Positions 9,066 to 20,200 of a DNA stretch of 33,002 nucleotides are shown piece by piece. The notes under the pieces are model-generated. The model worked only from the letters and a program-made list of their open reading frames with translations. It ran no database searches and was not told the DNA's origin. Positions within the stretch are counted from its first letter, which is position 1. Each line of letters begins with the position of its first letter. The translations under genes were made by a program, and so were the position numbers. Source of the DNA: Nemertoderma westbladi (Eukaryota; Xenacoelomorpha; Nemertodermatida; Nemertodermatidae); the NCBI GenBank assembly GCA_032718475.1, contig JAUCBJ010009068.1, positions 1 to 33,002 of the forward strand. The letters run 5' to 3'.

Positions 9066-12000
9066 AGATGGTGAGATGAACAGCGAAAACGTGCCAGATG
9101 GTGAGATGAACAGCGAAAACGTACCAGATGGTTAGATGAACAGCGAAAACGTGCCAGATGGTTAGATGAACAGCGAAAACGTGCCAGATGGTTAGATGAA
9201 CAGCGAAAACGTGCCAGATGGTGAGATGAACAGCGAAAACGTGCCAGATGGTGAGATGAACAGCGAAAACGTGCCAGATGGTGAGATGAACAGCGAAAAC
9301 GTGCCAGATGGTGAGATGAACAGCGAAAACGTGCCAGATGGGGAGATGAACAGCGAAAACGTGCCAGATGGTGAGATGAACAGCGAAAACGTGCCAGATG
9401 GTGAGATGAACAGCGAAAACGTGCCAGATGGTGAGATGAACAGCGAAAACGTGCCAGATGGTGAGATGAACAGCGAAAACGTGCCAGATGGTGAGATGAA
9501 CAGCGAAAACGTGCCAGATGGTGAGATGAACAGCGAAAACGTGCCAGATGGTGAGATGAACAGCGAAAACGTGCCAGATGGTGAGATGAACAGCGAAAAC
9601 GTGCCAGATGGTGAGATGAACAGCGAAAACGTGCCAGATGGTGAGATGAACAGCGAAAACGTGCCAGATGGTGAGATGAACAGCGAAAACGTGCCAGATG
9701 GTGAGATGAACAGCGAAAACGTGCCAGATGGTGAGATGAACAGCGAAAACGTGCCAGATGGTGAGATGAACAGCGAAAACGTGCCAGATGGTGAGATGAA
9801 CAGCGAAAACGTGCCAGATGGTGAGATGAACAGCGAAAACGTGCCAGATGGTGAGATGAACAGCGAAAACGTGCCAGATGGTGAGATGAACAGCGAAAAC
9901 GTGCCAGATGGTGAGATGAACAGCGAAAACGTGCCAGATGGTGAGATGAACAGCGAAAACGTGCCAGATGGTGAGATGAACAGCGAAAACGTGCCAGATG
10001 GTGAGATGAACAGCGAAAACGTGCCAGATGGTGAGATGAACAGCGAAAACGTGCCAGATGGTGAGATGAACAGCGAAAACGTGCCAGATGGTGAGATGAA
10101 CAGCGAAAACGTGCCAGATGGTGAGATGAACAGCGAAAACGTGCCAGATGGTGAGATGAACAGCGAAAACGTGCCAGATGGTGAGATGAACAGCGAAAAC
10201 GTGCCAGATGGTGAGATGAACAGCGAAAACGTGCCAGATGGTGAGATGAACAGCGAAAACGTGCCAGATGGTGAGATGAACAGCGAAAACGTGCCAGATG
10301 GTGAGATGAACAGCGAAAACGTGCCAGATGGTGAGATGAACAGCGAAAACGTGCCAGATGGTGAGATGAACAGCGAAAACGTGCCAGATGGTGAGATGAA
10401 CAGCGAAAACGTGCCAGATGGTGAGATGAACAGCGAAAACGTGCCAGATGGTGAGATGAACAGCGAAAACGTGCCAGATGGTGAGATGAACAGCGAAAAC
10501 GTGCCAGATGGTGAGATGAACAGCGAAAACGTGCCAGATGGTGAGATGAACAGCGAAAACGTGCCAGATGGTGAGATGAACAGCGAAAACGTGCCAGATG
10601 GTGAGATGAACAGCGAAAACGTGCCAGATGGTGAGATGAACAGCGAAAACGTGCCAGATGGTGAGATGAACAGCGAAAACGTGCCAGATGGTGAGATGAA
10701 CAGCGAAAACGTGCCAGATGGTGAGATGAACAGCGAAAACGTGCCAGATGGTTAGATGAACAGCGAAAACGTGCCAGATGGTGAGATGAACAGCGAAAAC
10801 GTGCCAGATGGTTAGATGAACAGCGAAAACGTGCCAGATGGTGAGATGAACAGCGAAAACGTGCCAGATGGTGAGATGAACAGCGAAAACGTGCCAGATG
10901 GTGAGATGAACAGCGAAAACGTGCCAGATGGTGAGATGAACAGCGAAAACGTGCCAGATGGTGAGATGAACAGCGAAAACGTGCCAGATGGTGAGATGAA
11001 CAGCGAAAACGTGCCAGATGGTGAGATGAACAGCGAAAACGTGCCAGATGGTGAGATGAACAGCGAAAACGTGCCAGATGGTGAGATGAACAGCGAAAAC
11101 GTGCCAGATGGTGAGATGAACAGCGAAAACGTGCCAGATGGTGAGATGAACAGCGAAAACGTGCCAGATGGTGAGATGAACAGCGAAAACGTGCCAGATG
11201 GTGAGATGAACAGCGAAAACGTGCCAGATGGTTAGATGAACAGCGAAAACGTGCCAGATGGTGAGATGAACAGCGAAAACGTGCCAGATGGTGAGATGAA
11301 CAGCGAAAACGTGCCAGATGGTGAGATGAACAGCGAAAACGTGCCAGATGGTGAGATGAACAGCGAAAACGTGCCAGATGGTGAGATGAACAGCGAAAAC
11401 GTGCCAGATGGTGAGATGAACAGCGAAAACGTGCCAGATGGTGAGATGAACAGCGAAAACGTGCCAGATGGTGAGATGAACAGCGAAAACGTGCCAGATG
11501 GTGAGATGAACAGCGAAAACGTGCCAGATGGTGAGATGAACAGCGAAAACGTGCCAGATGGTGAGATGAACAGCGAAAACGTGCCAGATGGTGAGATGAA
11601 CAGCGAAAACGTGCCAGATGGTGAGATGAACAGCGAAAACGTGCCAGATGGTGAGATGAACAGCGAAAACGTGCCAGATGGTGAGATGAACAGCGAAAAC
11701 GTGCCAGATGGTGAGATGAACAGCGAAAACGTGCCAGATGGTGAGATGAACAGCGAAAACGTGCCAGATGGTGAGATGAACAGCGAAAACGTGCCAGATG
11801 GTGAGATGAACAGCGAAAACGTGCCAGATGGTGAGATGAACAGCGAAAACGTGCCAGATGGTGAGATGAACAGCGAAAACGTGCCAGATGGTGAGATGAA
11901 CAGCGAAAACGTGCCAGATGGTGAGATGAACAGCGAAAACGTGCCAGATGGTGAGATGAACAGCGAAAACGTGCCAGATGGTGAGATGAACAGCGAAAAC

Positions 12001-14968
12001 GTGCCAGATGGTGAGATGAACAGCGAAAACGTGCCAGATGGTGAGATGAACAGCGAAAACGTGCCAGATGGTGAGATGAACAGCGAAAACGTGCCAGATG
12101 GTGAGATGAACAGCGAAAACGTGCCAGATGGTGAGATGAACAGCGAAAACGTGCCAGATGGTGAGATGAACAGCGAAAACGTGCCAGATGGTGAGATGAA
12201 CAGCGAAAACGTGCCAGATGGTGAGATGAACAGCGAAAACGTGCCAGATGGTGAGATGAACAGCGAAAACGTGCCAGATGGTGAGATGAACAGCGAAAAC
12301 GTGCCAGATGGTGAGATGAACAGCGAAAACGTGCCAGATGGTGAGATGAACAGCGAAAACGTGCCAGATGGTGAGATGAACAGCGAAAACGTGCCAGATG
12401 GTGAGATGAACAGCGAAAACGTGCCAGATGGTGAGATGAACAGCGAAAACGTGCCAGATGGTGAGATGAACAGCGAAAACGTGCCAGATGGTGAGATGAA
12501 CAGCGAAAACGTGCCAGATGGTGAGATGAACAGCGAAAACGTGCCAGATGGTGAGATGAACAGCGAAAACGTGCCAGATGGTGAGATGAACAGCGAAAAC
12601 GTGCCAGATGGTGAGATGAACAGCGAAAACGTGCCAGATGGTGAGATGAACAGCGAAAACGTGCCAGATGGTGAGATGAACAGCGAAAACGTGCCAGATG
12701 GTGAGATGAACAGCGAAAACGTGCCAGATGGTGAGATGAACAGCGAAAACGTGCCAGATGGTGAGATGAACAGCGAAAACGTGCCAGATGGTGAGATGAA
12801 CAGCGAAAACGTGCCAGATGGTGAGATGAACAGCGAAAACGTGCCAGATGGTGAGATGAACAGCGAAAACGTGCCAGATGGTGAGATGAACAGCGAAAAC
12901 GTGCCAGATGGTGAGATGAACAGCGAAAACGTGCCAGATGGTGAGATGAACAGCGAAAACGTGCCAGATGGTGAGATGAACAGCGAAAACGTGCCAGATG
13001 GTGAGATGAACAGCGAAAACGTGCCAGATGGTGAGATGAACAGCGAAAACGTGCCAGATGGTGAGATGAACAGCGAAAACGTGCCAGATGGTGAGATGAA
13101 CAGCGAAAACGTGCCAGATGGTGAGATGAACAGCGAAAACGTGCCAGATGGTGAGATGAACAGCGAAAACGTGCCAGATGGTGAGATGAACAGCGAAAAC
13201 GTGCCAGATGGTGAGATGAACAGCGAAAACGTGCCAGATGGTGAGATGAACAGCGAAAACGTGCCAGATGGTGAGATGAACAGCGAAAACGTGCCAGATG
13301 GTGAGATGAACAGCGAAAACGTGCCAGATGGTGAGATGAACAGCGAAAACGTGCCAGATGGTGAGATGAACAGCGAAAACGTGCCAGATGGTGAGATGAA
13401 CAGCGAAAACGTGCCAGATGGTGAGATGAACAGCGAAAACGTGCCAGATGGTGAGATGAACAGCGAAAACGTGCCAGATGGTGAGATGAACAGCGAAAAC
13501 GTGCCAGATGGTGAGATGAACAGCGAAAACGTGCCAGATGGTGAGATGAACAGCGAAAACGTGCCAGATGGTGAGATGAACAGCGAAAACGTGCCAGATG
13601 GTGAGATGAACAGCGAAAACGTGCCAGATGGTGAGATGAACAGCGAAAACGTGCCAGATGGTGAGATGAACAGCGAAAACGTGCCAGATGGTGAGATGAA
13701 CAGCGAAAACGTGCCAGATGGTGAGATGAACAGCGAAAACGTGCCAGATGGTGAGATGAACAGCGAAAACGTGCCAGATGGTGAGATGAACAGCGAAAAC
13801 GTGCCAGATGGTGAGATGAACAGCGAAAACGTGCCAGATGGTGAGATGAACAGCGAAAACGTGCCAGATGGTGAGATGAACAGCGAAAACGTGCCAGATG
13901 GTGAGATGAACAGCGAAAACGTGCCAGATGGTGAGATGAACAGCGAAAACGTGCCAGATGGTGAGATGAACAGCGAAAACGTGCCAGATGGTGAGATGAA
14001 CAGCGAAAACGTGCCAGATGGTGAGATGAACAGCGAAAACGTGCCAGATGGTGAGATGAACAGCGAAAACGTGCCAGATGGTGAGATGAACAGCGAAAAC
14101 GTGCCAGATGGTGAGATGAACAGCGAAAACGTGCCAGATGGTGAGATGAACAGCGAAAACGTGCCAGATGGTGAGATGAACAGCGAAAACGTGCCAGATG
14201 GTGAGATGAACAGCGAAAACGTGCCAGATGGTGAGATGAACAGCGAAAACGTGCCAGATGGTGAGATGAACAGCGAAAACGTGCCAGATGGTGAGATGAA
14301 CAGCGAAAACGTGCCAGATGGTGAGATGAACAGCGAAAACGTGCCAGATGGTGAGATGAACAGCGAAAACGTGCCAGATGGTGAGATGAACAGCGAAAAC
14401 GTGCCAGATGGTGAGATGAACAGCGAAAACGTGCCAGATGGTGAGATGAACAGCGAAAACGTGCCAGATGGTGAGATGAACAGCGAAAACGTGCCAGATG
14501 GTGAGATGAACAGCGAAAACGTGCCAGATGGTGAGATGAACAGCGAAAACGTGCCAGATGGTGAGATGAACAGCGAAAACGTGCCAGATGGTGAGATGAA
14601 CAGCGAAAACGTGCCAGATGGTGAGATGAACAGCGAAAACGTGCCAGATGGTGAGATGAACAGCGAAAACGTGCCAGATGGTGAGATGAACAGCGAAAAC
14701 GTGCCAGATGGTGAGATGAACAGCGAAAACGTGCCAGATGGTGAGATGAACAGCGAAAACGTGCCAGATGGTGAGATGAACAGCGAAAACGTGCCAGATG
14801 GTGAGATGAACAGCGAAAACGTGCCAGATGGTGAGATGAACAGCGAAAACGTGCCAGATGGTGAGATGAACAGCGAAAACGTGCCAGATGGTGAGATGAA
14901 CAGCGAAAACGTGCCAGATGGTGAGATGAACAGCGAAAACGTGCCAGATGGTGAGATGAACAGCGAAA
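9066..14968. repeat. 30-bp minisatellite array, about 197 visible copies, right end in gap
   Basis: The unit is 30 bp (GATGAACAGCGAAAACGTGC followed by CAGATGGTGA), repeated in register for 5.9 kb. Variants are few: GTACC at 9121, GTTAG at 9131, 9161, 9191, 10751, 10811 and 11231, and GGGAG at 9341. From about 11240 to the gap I see no variant at all (about 124 identical copies). Because 30 is a multiple of 3 and the unit lacks stops in four frames, very long frames arise: MNSENVPDGE repeats on plus, and three different decapeptide repeats on minus. No signal peptide, splice context or non-repeat coding flank supports a protein, and the left edge has several TAG stops in the plus frame. It is best read as a recently expanded satellite. 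Confidence 0.97.
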
Positions 14969-15068
14969 NNNNNNNNNNNNNNNNNNNNNNNNNNNNNNNN
15001 NNNNNNNNNNNNNNNNNNNNNNNNNNNNNNNNNNNNNNNNNNNNNNNNNNNNNNNNNNNNNNNNNNNN
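14969..15068. other. 100-N assembly gap
   Basis: Exactly one hundred N bases, the conventional placeholder for a gap of unknown size. It cuts the 30-bp array, whose true length and right boundary are therefore unknown. Confidence 0.99.
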
Positions 15069-15460
15069 AAAACATTTAAACAGATTAACATACATTAACA
15101 TTTTATAGGCCTATTATGTATCATTTGGTTCGTATTCATATATATTATAATACTTGGTATAGTTTATATATTTAAAGTACATATAGTATTGTTATTATTA
15201 TTAAAGAACATGATCTACAAATATTTGATATTATTTTATAAACTTATATATAAAAGTATATGTTTCTAAAAGATAATACTACAAGCAGGGAACAACACTA
15301 CAGTAAGGGAATTCTCGATCCCCATTGGTTGAATAAAATGGGCCCTATCCCCCAGGCTTCCATATCAAGGCATCACAACATTAGTAAGCTGAACGAGGCC
15401 TGTACAAAAGAATACTGCAATCCGATTGGCTGTAGTATTGGAGTAGGGAGTTGTACTATG
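15069..15460. other. Unassigned sequence right of the gap
   Basis: Begins AT-rich and becomes GC-richer after about 15290. The short plus-strand frame here (15260-15475) starts at a non-ATG codon and resembles nothing. No 30-bp unit is seen right of the gap, so the array ends inside it. Confidence 0.5.
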
Positions 15461-15493
15461 CTGGACGTATACTGAACGTATACTGGACGTGTA
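15461..15493. repeat. Three tandem 11-bp units
   Basis: CTGGACGTATA, CTGAACGTATA and CTGGACGTGTA follow one another directly. A small local tandem repeat 24 bp left of the G23 tract. Confidence 0.8.
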
Positions 15494-15516
15494 CTACGCT
15501 TGCCCCTTTAGCCCCC

Positions 15517-15539
15517 GGGGGGGGGGGGGGGGGGGGGGG
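15517..15539. repeat. G23 homopolymer
   Basis: Twenty-three G residues preceded by five C and followed by a single C and then the palindrome. It is prone to quadruplex formation and length errors. Confidence 0.95.
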
Positions 15540-15540
15540 C

Positions 15541-15578
15541 GAAGATCTAGCCCCAGCCTAGGCTGGGGCTAGATCTTC
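15541..15578. repeat. 38-bp perfect palindrome next to the G23 tract
   Basis: GAAGATCTAGCCCCAGCC, the centre TA, then the exact reverse complement: a palindrome with no spacer. A partial copy follows (CCTAGGTTGGGGCTAG at 15583-15598 matches 15557-15572 with one difference). Spacerless palindromes form cruciforms and are unstable. This could be a transposon terminus, a recombination scar or a protein-binding site; I cannot tell which. Confidence 0.9.
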
Positions 15579-15647
15579 TAGACCTAGGTTGGGGCTAGCA
15601 CAACTCCCTATCTTACGTGTAATGTATGTTACGTGTATTATTGTACG

Positions 15648-16785
15648 TTAATGCATAAACCATCTACCCCTGAATTGGCTATGGCCAGTGGCGGCAAGCA
15701 TATAATTGTGGCAGGTCTTGCAAATACGCTTGCCAACCACTGGACCGGGGGGTGGAGGGGGGGGCAAGCAGTCGAAGGCGCCACTGCTCAGCCGTCTCCC
15801 CATCAACATTCCTGGGGCAGAACCAATTCCCTTTGATCTGTGTGTGTCCCGGCACACACTTGATCCTATCGCCGCAGGTCTTACACACCCTCTCCCATCC
15901 TTTCTGGATGTTCTTACCCAGCTGCATCCGTTTCTGGTGCCTCCACTCAGTCACATAACCCCTCTTACGCCCCACATTCCGAGTGCTAGTGAGATCGGCC
16001 AGCATATTGGGGGCAATGCCTCATCGGCCTGTCTCACCCACTCGTCAAATGTTATGTTGGTTGTGGGGCAGTAAAAGGAGTCCCTATAGGCACGGTGACC
16101 GGGTGCAGAGACCTTCTGGTGGCATTCGGGGCAATTTGTGATCTTTCTGGATCTTTTGGATTTTGGTTTAAGGGGTTTAGATTTCTGGGCTGTATGTTTT
16201 CGTACGTAAATGGATAGTGGGACATTCTCGGAGGATGTACTGCTGGGGGAAGATGGGTGTAAAGAGAAATCGGAATGTGGAAGTTCTAGTTGGGTTGGGG
16301 TTGAAGAAGAAGGGCCAGAGGGAACAATCGGTACTGAGGAAGGTAACTGATGGACGTTTGGGACACTGGGATATGAATGATCACCGTAAAGGTCTCTGTT
16401 GCCGGGAGTGGTCCATGCCACCCGTGGCGGTGGCAGGGACACGGATGCGGGCAGCGGTGCCTCCAGCTGAATGTAATCAGTCGCCACAAATGTGGCGCGA
16501 TCACTTTCAACAGCCACAGGCACAGCTACCACCGGGTCCTCCATAAACACAGCGTCCCAGACCGAACGCAAGCCGAAGGACATCACTAAGTGCAGGGCCA
16601 GTCAGCTGGGGTGGTTGGGCCACATCAGCTAGCCCAGTTAATTGTGGCGTTTCAGCCACAATGTCCTGGCCCACTGATTGTGGCTTGGCCACCACCTTAG
16701 CCCTCGGCTTCCGCAGTTTCGCTTGTCCAGATCGATCTGGGACGTCAGTAAATGACAGGGGCTGGATGGGATCGGTGATAGTCAT
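15648..16785 (-). pseudogene. Frameshifted protein with three CX2CX8-9HX8C zinc-knuckle-like modules
   Basis: Four overlapping minus-strand frames join into one protein of about 380 residues if about three single-base frameshifts are allowed. From the ATG at 16783-16785 comes a Pro/Lys/Gln-rich start (MTITDPIQPLSF), shifting frame near 16580-16600 into LRSVWDAVFMEDP and a Ser/Pro-rich region. Then come three modules: CPECHQKVSAPGHRAYRDSFYC, CKTCGDRIKCVPGHTQIKGNWFC and a third, CKTC followed by GHSQFRGRWFM, where the last Cys is replaced. The first two are followed by a Trp-containing helix (FDEWVRQADEA, TAEQWRLRLL). Frame switches two and three lie at G runs (16009-16013 and 15757-15764), so read errors are possible as well as decay. 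The stop is TAA right after RWFMH. The modules suggest Zn-dependent nucleic-acid or protein binding. The family is not recognised; a transposon-encoded, gag-like or domesticated protein is my guess. Confidence 0.6.
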
Positions 16786-17006
16786 GTATCGAATCTGTGC
16801 CGAGACCCGAGTGGTCTCCCAACGGATAAGGGGAATAACTGAACTAATAAAGAAAAACAACTCCCTAATACAAAATTATTCGATTAGGTAAACCTCCTAC
16901 ATTCCGGTAACAATCCTGCTATAGGTACCTGTACCTACCATCAAACTAATTAAGTTTATTAAACTCACTGATTTCACCGAGATTTTCTCTGCTTTAACAA
17001 CCGACG

Positions 17007-17290
17007 TCAGATAATAAGGCGTAGCTGCTTAACTCTACTATCTAAGTTAAGTAGTCCAGATTCAGAAAAGTCATCTGGAGTTAGGTGGTGCCTAGGTTTG
17101 TAGTCTTTAATAAATCGTACTACTTTATTCTGAGCTACTTGTAATTTACATTTAAGCTGTTTGGTTAAGCCTTCATACCAAGAAGAGCATGCATAGTCCA
17201 TGTGACACTGTATTAAAGTAGAGCAAAGTAACTTGCGGGAGTCGGTGTTTAAACTATTTTTATTTCTGTATAGAAACCTAAGCCTACTTA
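17007..17290 (-). pseudogene. LINE reverse-transcriptase C-terminal fragment
   Basis: The minus-strand frame reads SRLRFLYRNKNSLNTDSRKLLCSTLIQCHMDYACSSWY, then LQVAQNKVVRFIKDYKPRHH and LDSRVKQLRLII before a TGA. This is the segment just after the polymerase core in non-LTR retrotransposon ORF2 proteins. The run Q-CHMDYACSSWY, then K-LQ-AQNK-VRFI, is typical. About 95 residues are kept. The upstream coding part (endonuclease and polymerase palm) is replaced by the minisatellite that starts at 17289, and the downstream end stops early compared with complete elements. It is a dead fragment truncated at both ends. The LINE clade cannot be set from this piece. Confidence 0.8.
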
Positions 17291-20200
17291 ACAACGGGAC
17301 TAATAGGGATATCTCGTAACAACGGGACTCAAGGGATATCTCGTAACAACGGGACTCAAGGAATATATCTCGTAACAACGGGACTCAGAGATATTTTGTT
17401 TCAACGGGACTCATAAGGGGATATCAGGGATATCTCGTAACAACGGGACTCATTAGGGATATCTCGTCTCAACGGGACTCATAGGGATATCTCGTCTAAA
17501 CGGTAATCATAGGGATATCTCGTAACAACGGGACTCATTAGGGATATCACGTCGGGACTCAAGGGATATCTCGTCTCAACGGGACTCATAAGGGATATCT
17601 TGTCTCAACGGGACTCATAAGGGATATCTCGTCTCAACGGGACTCATATATCTCGTAACAACGGTACTCTAGGAGGGATATCTCGTAACAACGGGACTCA
17701 TTAGGGATATCTCGTCTCAACGGGACTCAAGGGATATCTCGTCTCAACGGGACTCATAAGGGGATATCTCGTCTCAACGGGACTCATATATCTCGTAACA
17801 ACGGGACTCAAGGGATATCTCGTCTCAACGGGACTCATAAGGGATATCTTGTCTCAACGGGACTCATAAGGGATATCTCGTCTCAACGGGACTCATATAT
17901 CTCGTAACAACGGTACTCTAGGAGGGATATCTCGTAACAACGGGACTCATTAGGGATATCTTGTCTCAACGGGACTCATAAGGGATATCTCGTCTCAACG
18001 GGACTCATATATCTCGTAACAACGGTACTCTAGGAGGGATATCTCGTAACAACGGGACTCATTAGGGATATCTCGTCTCAACGGGACTCAAGGGATATCT
18101 CGTCTCAACGGGACTCATAAGGGGATATCTCGTCTCAACGGGACTCATATATCTCGTAACAACGGGACTCAAGGGATATCTCGTCTCAACGGGACTCATA
18201 AGGGATATCTTGTCTCAATGGGACTCATAAGGGATATCTCGTCTCAACGGGACTCATATATCTCGTAACAACGGGACTCAAGGGATATCTCGTAACAACG
18301 GGACTCAGGGATATCTCGTCTCAACGGGACTCAAGGGATATCTCGTCTCAACGGGACTCAAAGGGATATCTTGTCTCAACGGGACTCATAAGGGATATCT
18401 CGTCTCAACGGGACTCATATATCTCGTAACAACGGGACTCAAGGGATATCTCGTAACAACGGGACTCATTAGGGATATCTCGTCGCAACGGGACTCATAA
18501 GGGGATATCTCGTCTCAAAGGGACTCATGTATCTCGTAACAACGGGACTCAAGGGATATCTCGTAACAACGGGACTCAAGGGATATCTCGTCTAAACGGG
18601 AATCGTAGGGATATCTCGTAACAACCGGACTCATTAGGGATATCTTGTCTCAACGGGACTCATAAGGGGATATCTCGTCTCAAAGGGACTCATGTATCTC
18701 GTAACAACGGGACTCAAGGGATATCTCGTAACAACGGGACTCAAGGGATATCTCGTCTAAACGGGAATCGTAGGGATATCTCGTAACAACCGGACTCATT
18801 AGGGATATCTCGTCTCAACGGGGCTCAAGGGATATCTCCTCTAAACGGGAATCGTAGGGATATCTCGTAACAACGGGACTCATTAGGGATATCTCGTCTA
18901 AACGGGACTCATATCTCGTAACAACGGGACTCAAGGGATATCTCGTAACAACGGGACTCAAGGAATATATCTCGTAACAACGGGACTCAGGGATATCTCG
19001 TAACAACGGGACTCATTAGGGATATCACGTCGGGACTCAAGGGATATCTCGTCTTAACGGGAATCATAGGGATATCTCGTCTTAACGGGATCATAGGGAT
19101 ATCTCGTAACAACGGGACTCATAGGGATATCTCGTAACAACGGGACTCATTAGGGATATCTCGTAACAACGGGACTCGTAAAGGATATCTCGTAACAACG
19201 GGACTCTAGGGATATCTCGTAACAACGGGACTCAAGGGATATTTCGTAACAACAGGACTCATAGGGATATCTCGTAACAACGGGACTCATAGGGATATCT
19301 CGTAACAACGGGACTCATAGGTATATCTCGTAACAACGGGACTCAGGGATATTTCGTAACAACGGGACTCATAAAGGATATCTCGTAACAACGGGACTCA
19401 AGGGATATCTCGTAACAACGGGATATCTCGTAACAACGGGACTCATAGGGATATCTCGTAACAACGGGACTCATAAAGGATATCTCGTAACAACGGGACT
19501 CATAGGGATATCTCGTAACAACGGGACTCATAGGGATATCTCGTAACAACGGGACTCATAAAGGATATCTCGTAACAACGGGACTCAAGGGATATCTCGT
19601 AACAACGGGACTCATAGGTATATCTCGTAACAACGGGACTCAGGGATATTTCGTAACAACGGGACTCATAAAGGATATCTCGTAACAACGGGACTCAAGG
19701 GATATCTCGTAACAACGGGATATCTCGTAACAACGGGACTCATAGGGATATCTCGTAACAACGGGACTCATAAAGGATATCTCGTAACAACGGGACTCAT
19801 AGGGATATCTCGTAACAACGGGATATCTCGTAACAACGGGACTCATAGGGATATCTCGTAACAACGGGACTCATAAAGGATATCTCGTAACAACGGGACT
19901 CAAGGGATATCTCGTAACAACGGGACTCAGGGATATTTCGTAACAACGGGACTCATAAAGGATATCTCGTAACAACGGGACTCAGGGATATTTCGTAACA
20001 ACGGGACTCATAAAGGATATCTCGTAACAACGGGAATCAAGGGATATCTCGTAACAACGGGATATCTCGTAACAACGGGACTCATAGGGATATTTCGTAA
20101 CAGCGGGACTCAGGGATATTTCGTAACAACGGGACTCATAAAGGATATCTCGTAACAACGGGACTCAAGGGATATCTCGTAACAACGGGATATCTCGTAA

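Noticed and set aside
8996-15108. Reading frames of 1290-2031 codons on both strands of the 30-bp array
   Set aside because: All arise from a stop-free 30-bp unit. Frames pass through the N gap, differ in every phase, and have no unique coding flank or start context.
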